Positions 5,467 to 5,503 of a stretch of DNA of 5,503 nucleotides are shown here, piece after piece. The DNA comes from Candidatus Methylomirabilota bacterium (lineage in GTDB: Bacteria; Methylomirabilota; Methylomirabilia; Methylomirabilales; Methylomirabilaceae). The DNA is taken from assembly GCA_028869615.1 (NCBI GenBank), contig JAGWRQ010000145.1, forward strand, positions 1 through 5,503, read 5' to 3'. Made by a program: the position numbers and the translations under genes. Each line of letters opens with the position of its first letter. Position 1 is the stretch's first letter. The notes under the pieces were generated by a model. The model was not told where the DNA came from. It was given only the letters and a program-made list of their open reading frames with translations, and did no database searches.

Positions 5467-5498
5467 GTTATACTATCAGAGACGAGCATGAGGTACAA
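5467..5498 (-). promoter_or_regulatory. possible promoter with very short or no leader for the two-gene unit
   Basis: Just before the ATG at 5461 the minus strand carries TAGTATAAC (5475-5467). Taking TAGTAT as the -10 box, TTGTAC (5498-5493) is 17 bases upstream as a weak -35; TATAAC (5472-5467) is the better -10 but has no partner at normal distance. Either choice puts the transcript start at or within a few bases of the ATG, which fits the absence of a Shine-Dalgarno site. Confidence 0.35.
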
Positions 5499-5503
5499 GT
5501 CGA

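Overview
The window is a compact stretch of bacterial chromosome, moderately GC-rich, with ten protein genes (one cut by the left edge). I see no RNA genes, mobile elements or CRISPR repeats. Gaps are short (1-221 bases), sense overlaps of 1 and 4 bases occur, Shine-Dalgarno sites are mostly clear, and two upstream regions carry good sigma70-type promoters. The gene content suggests a free-living environmental bacterium that makes its own amino acids. I cannot fix the phylum from sequence alone; an uncultured lineage such as NC10/Methylomirabilota is only an impression.

Layout from the left: (1) the C-terminal end of an exporter-type ABC ATPase (+). (2) Converging on it, a small IsdG/HmoA-like monooxygenase (-) that keeps the Asn/Trp/His positions of heme-degrading enzymes and has its own sigma70-like promoter. 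(3) Diverging from that gene, a translationally coupled pair (+): a SnoaL-like ester/polyketide cyclase-fold protein, then a short-chain dehydrogenase of the enoyl-ACP-reductase type (Tyr-x6-Lys active site). (4) On the opposite strand, proC-yggT-yggU, a tight housekeeping operon with a clear promoter before proC. (5) Diverging from proC, a lone homoserine kinase gene, thrB (+). (6) Converging on thrB, two small tightly spaced genes of unknown function (-) that look like conserved hypothetical families found together. The first has no visible Shine-Dalgarno site, and a stop codon lies just before its start.

ProC makes proline and ThrB feeds threonine synthesis; YggT and YggU are conserved companions of proC, with YggT a small membrane protein. 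The cyclase-like protein and the reductase probably act in one pathway, of unknown substrate. The least explained item is the two-gene unit at the right end. Nothing here proves a new system; that pair and the monooxygenase/cyclase/reductase neighbourhood deserve a second look.
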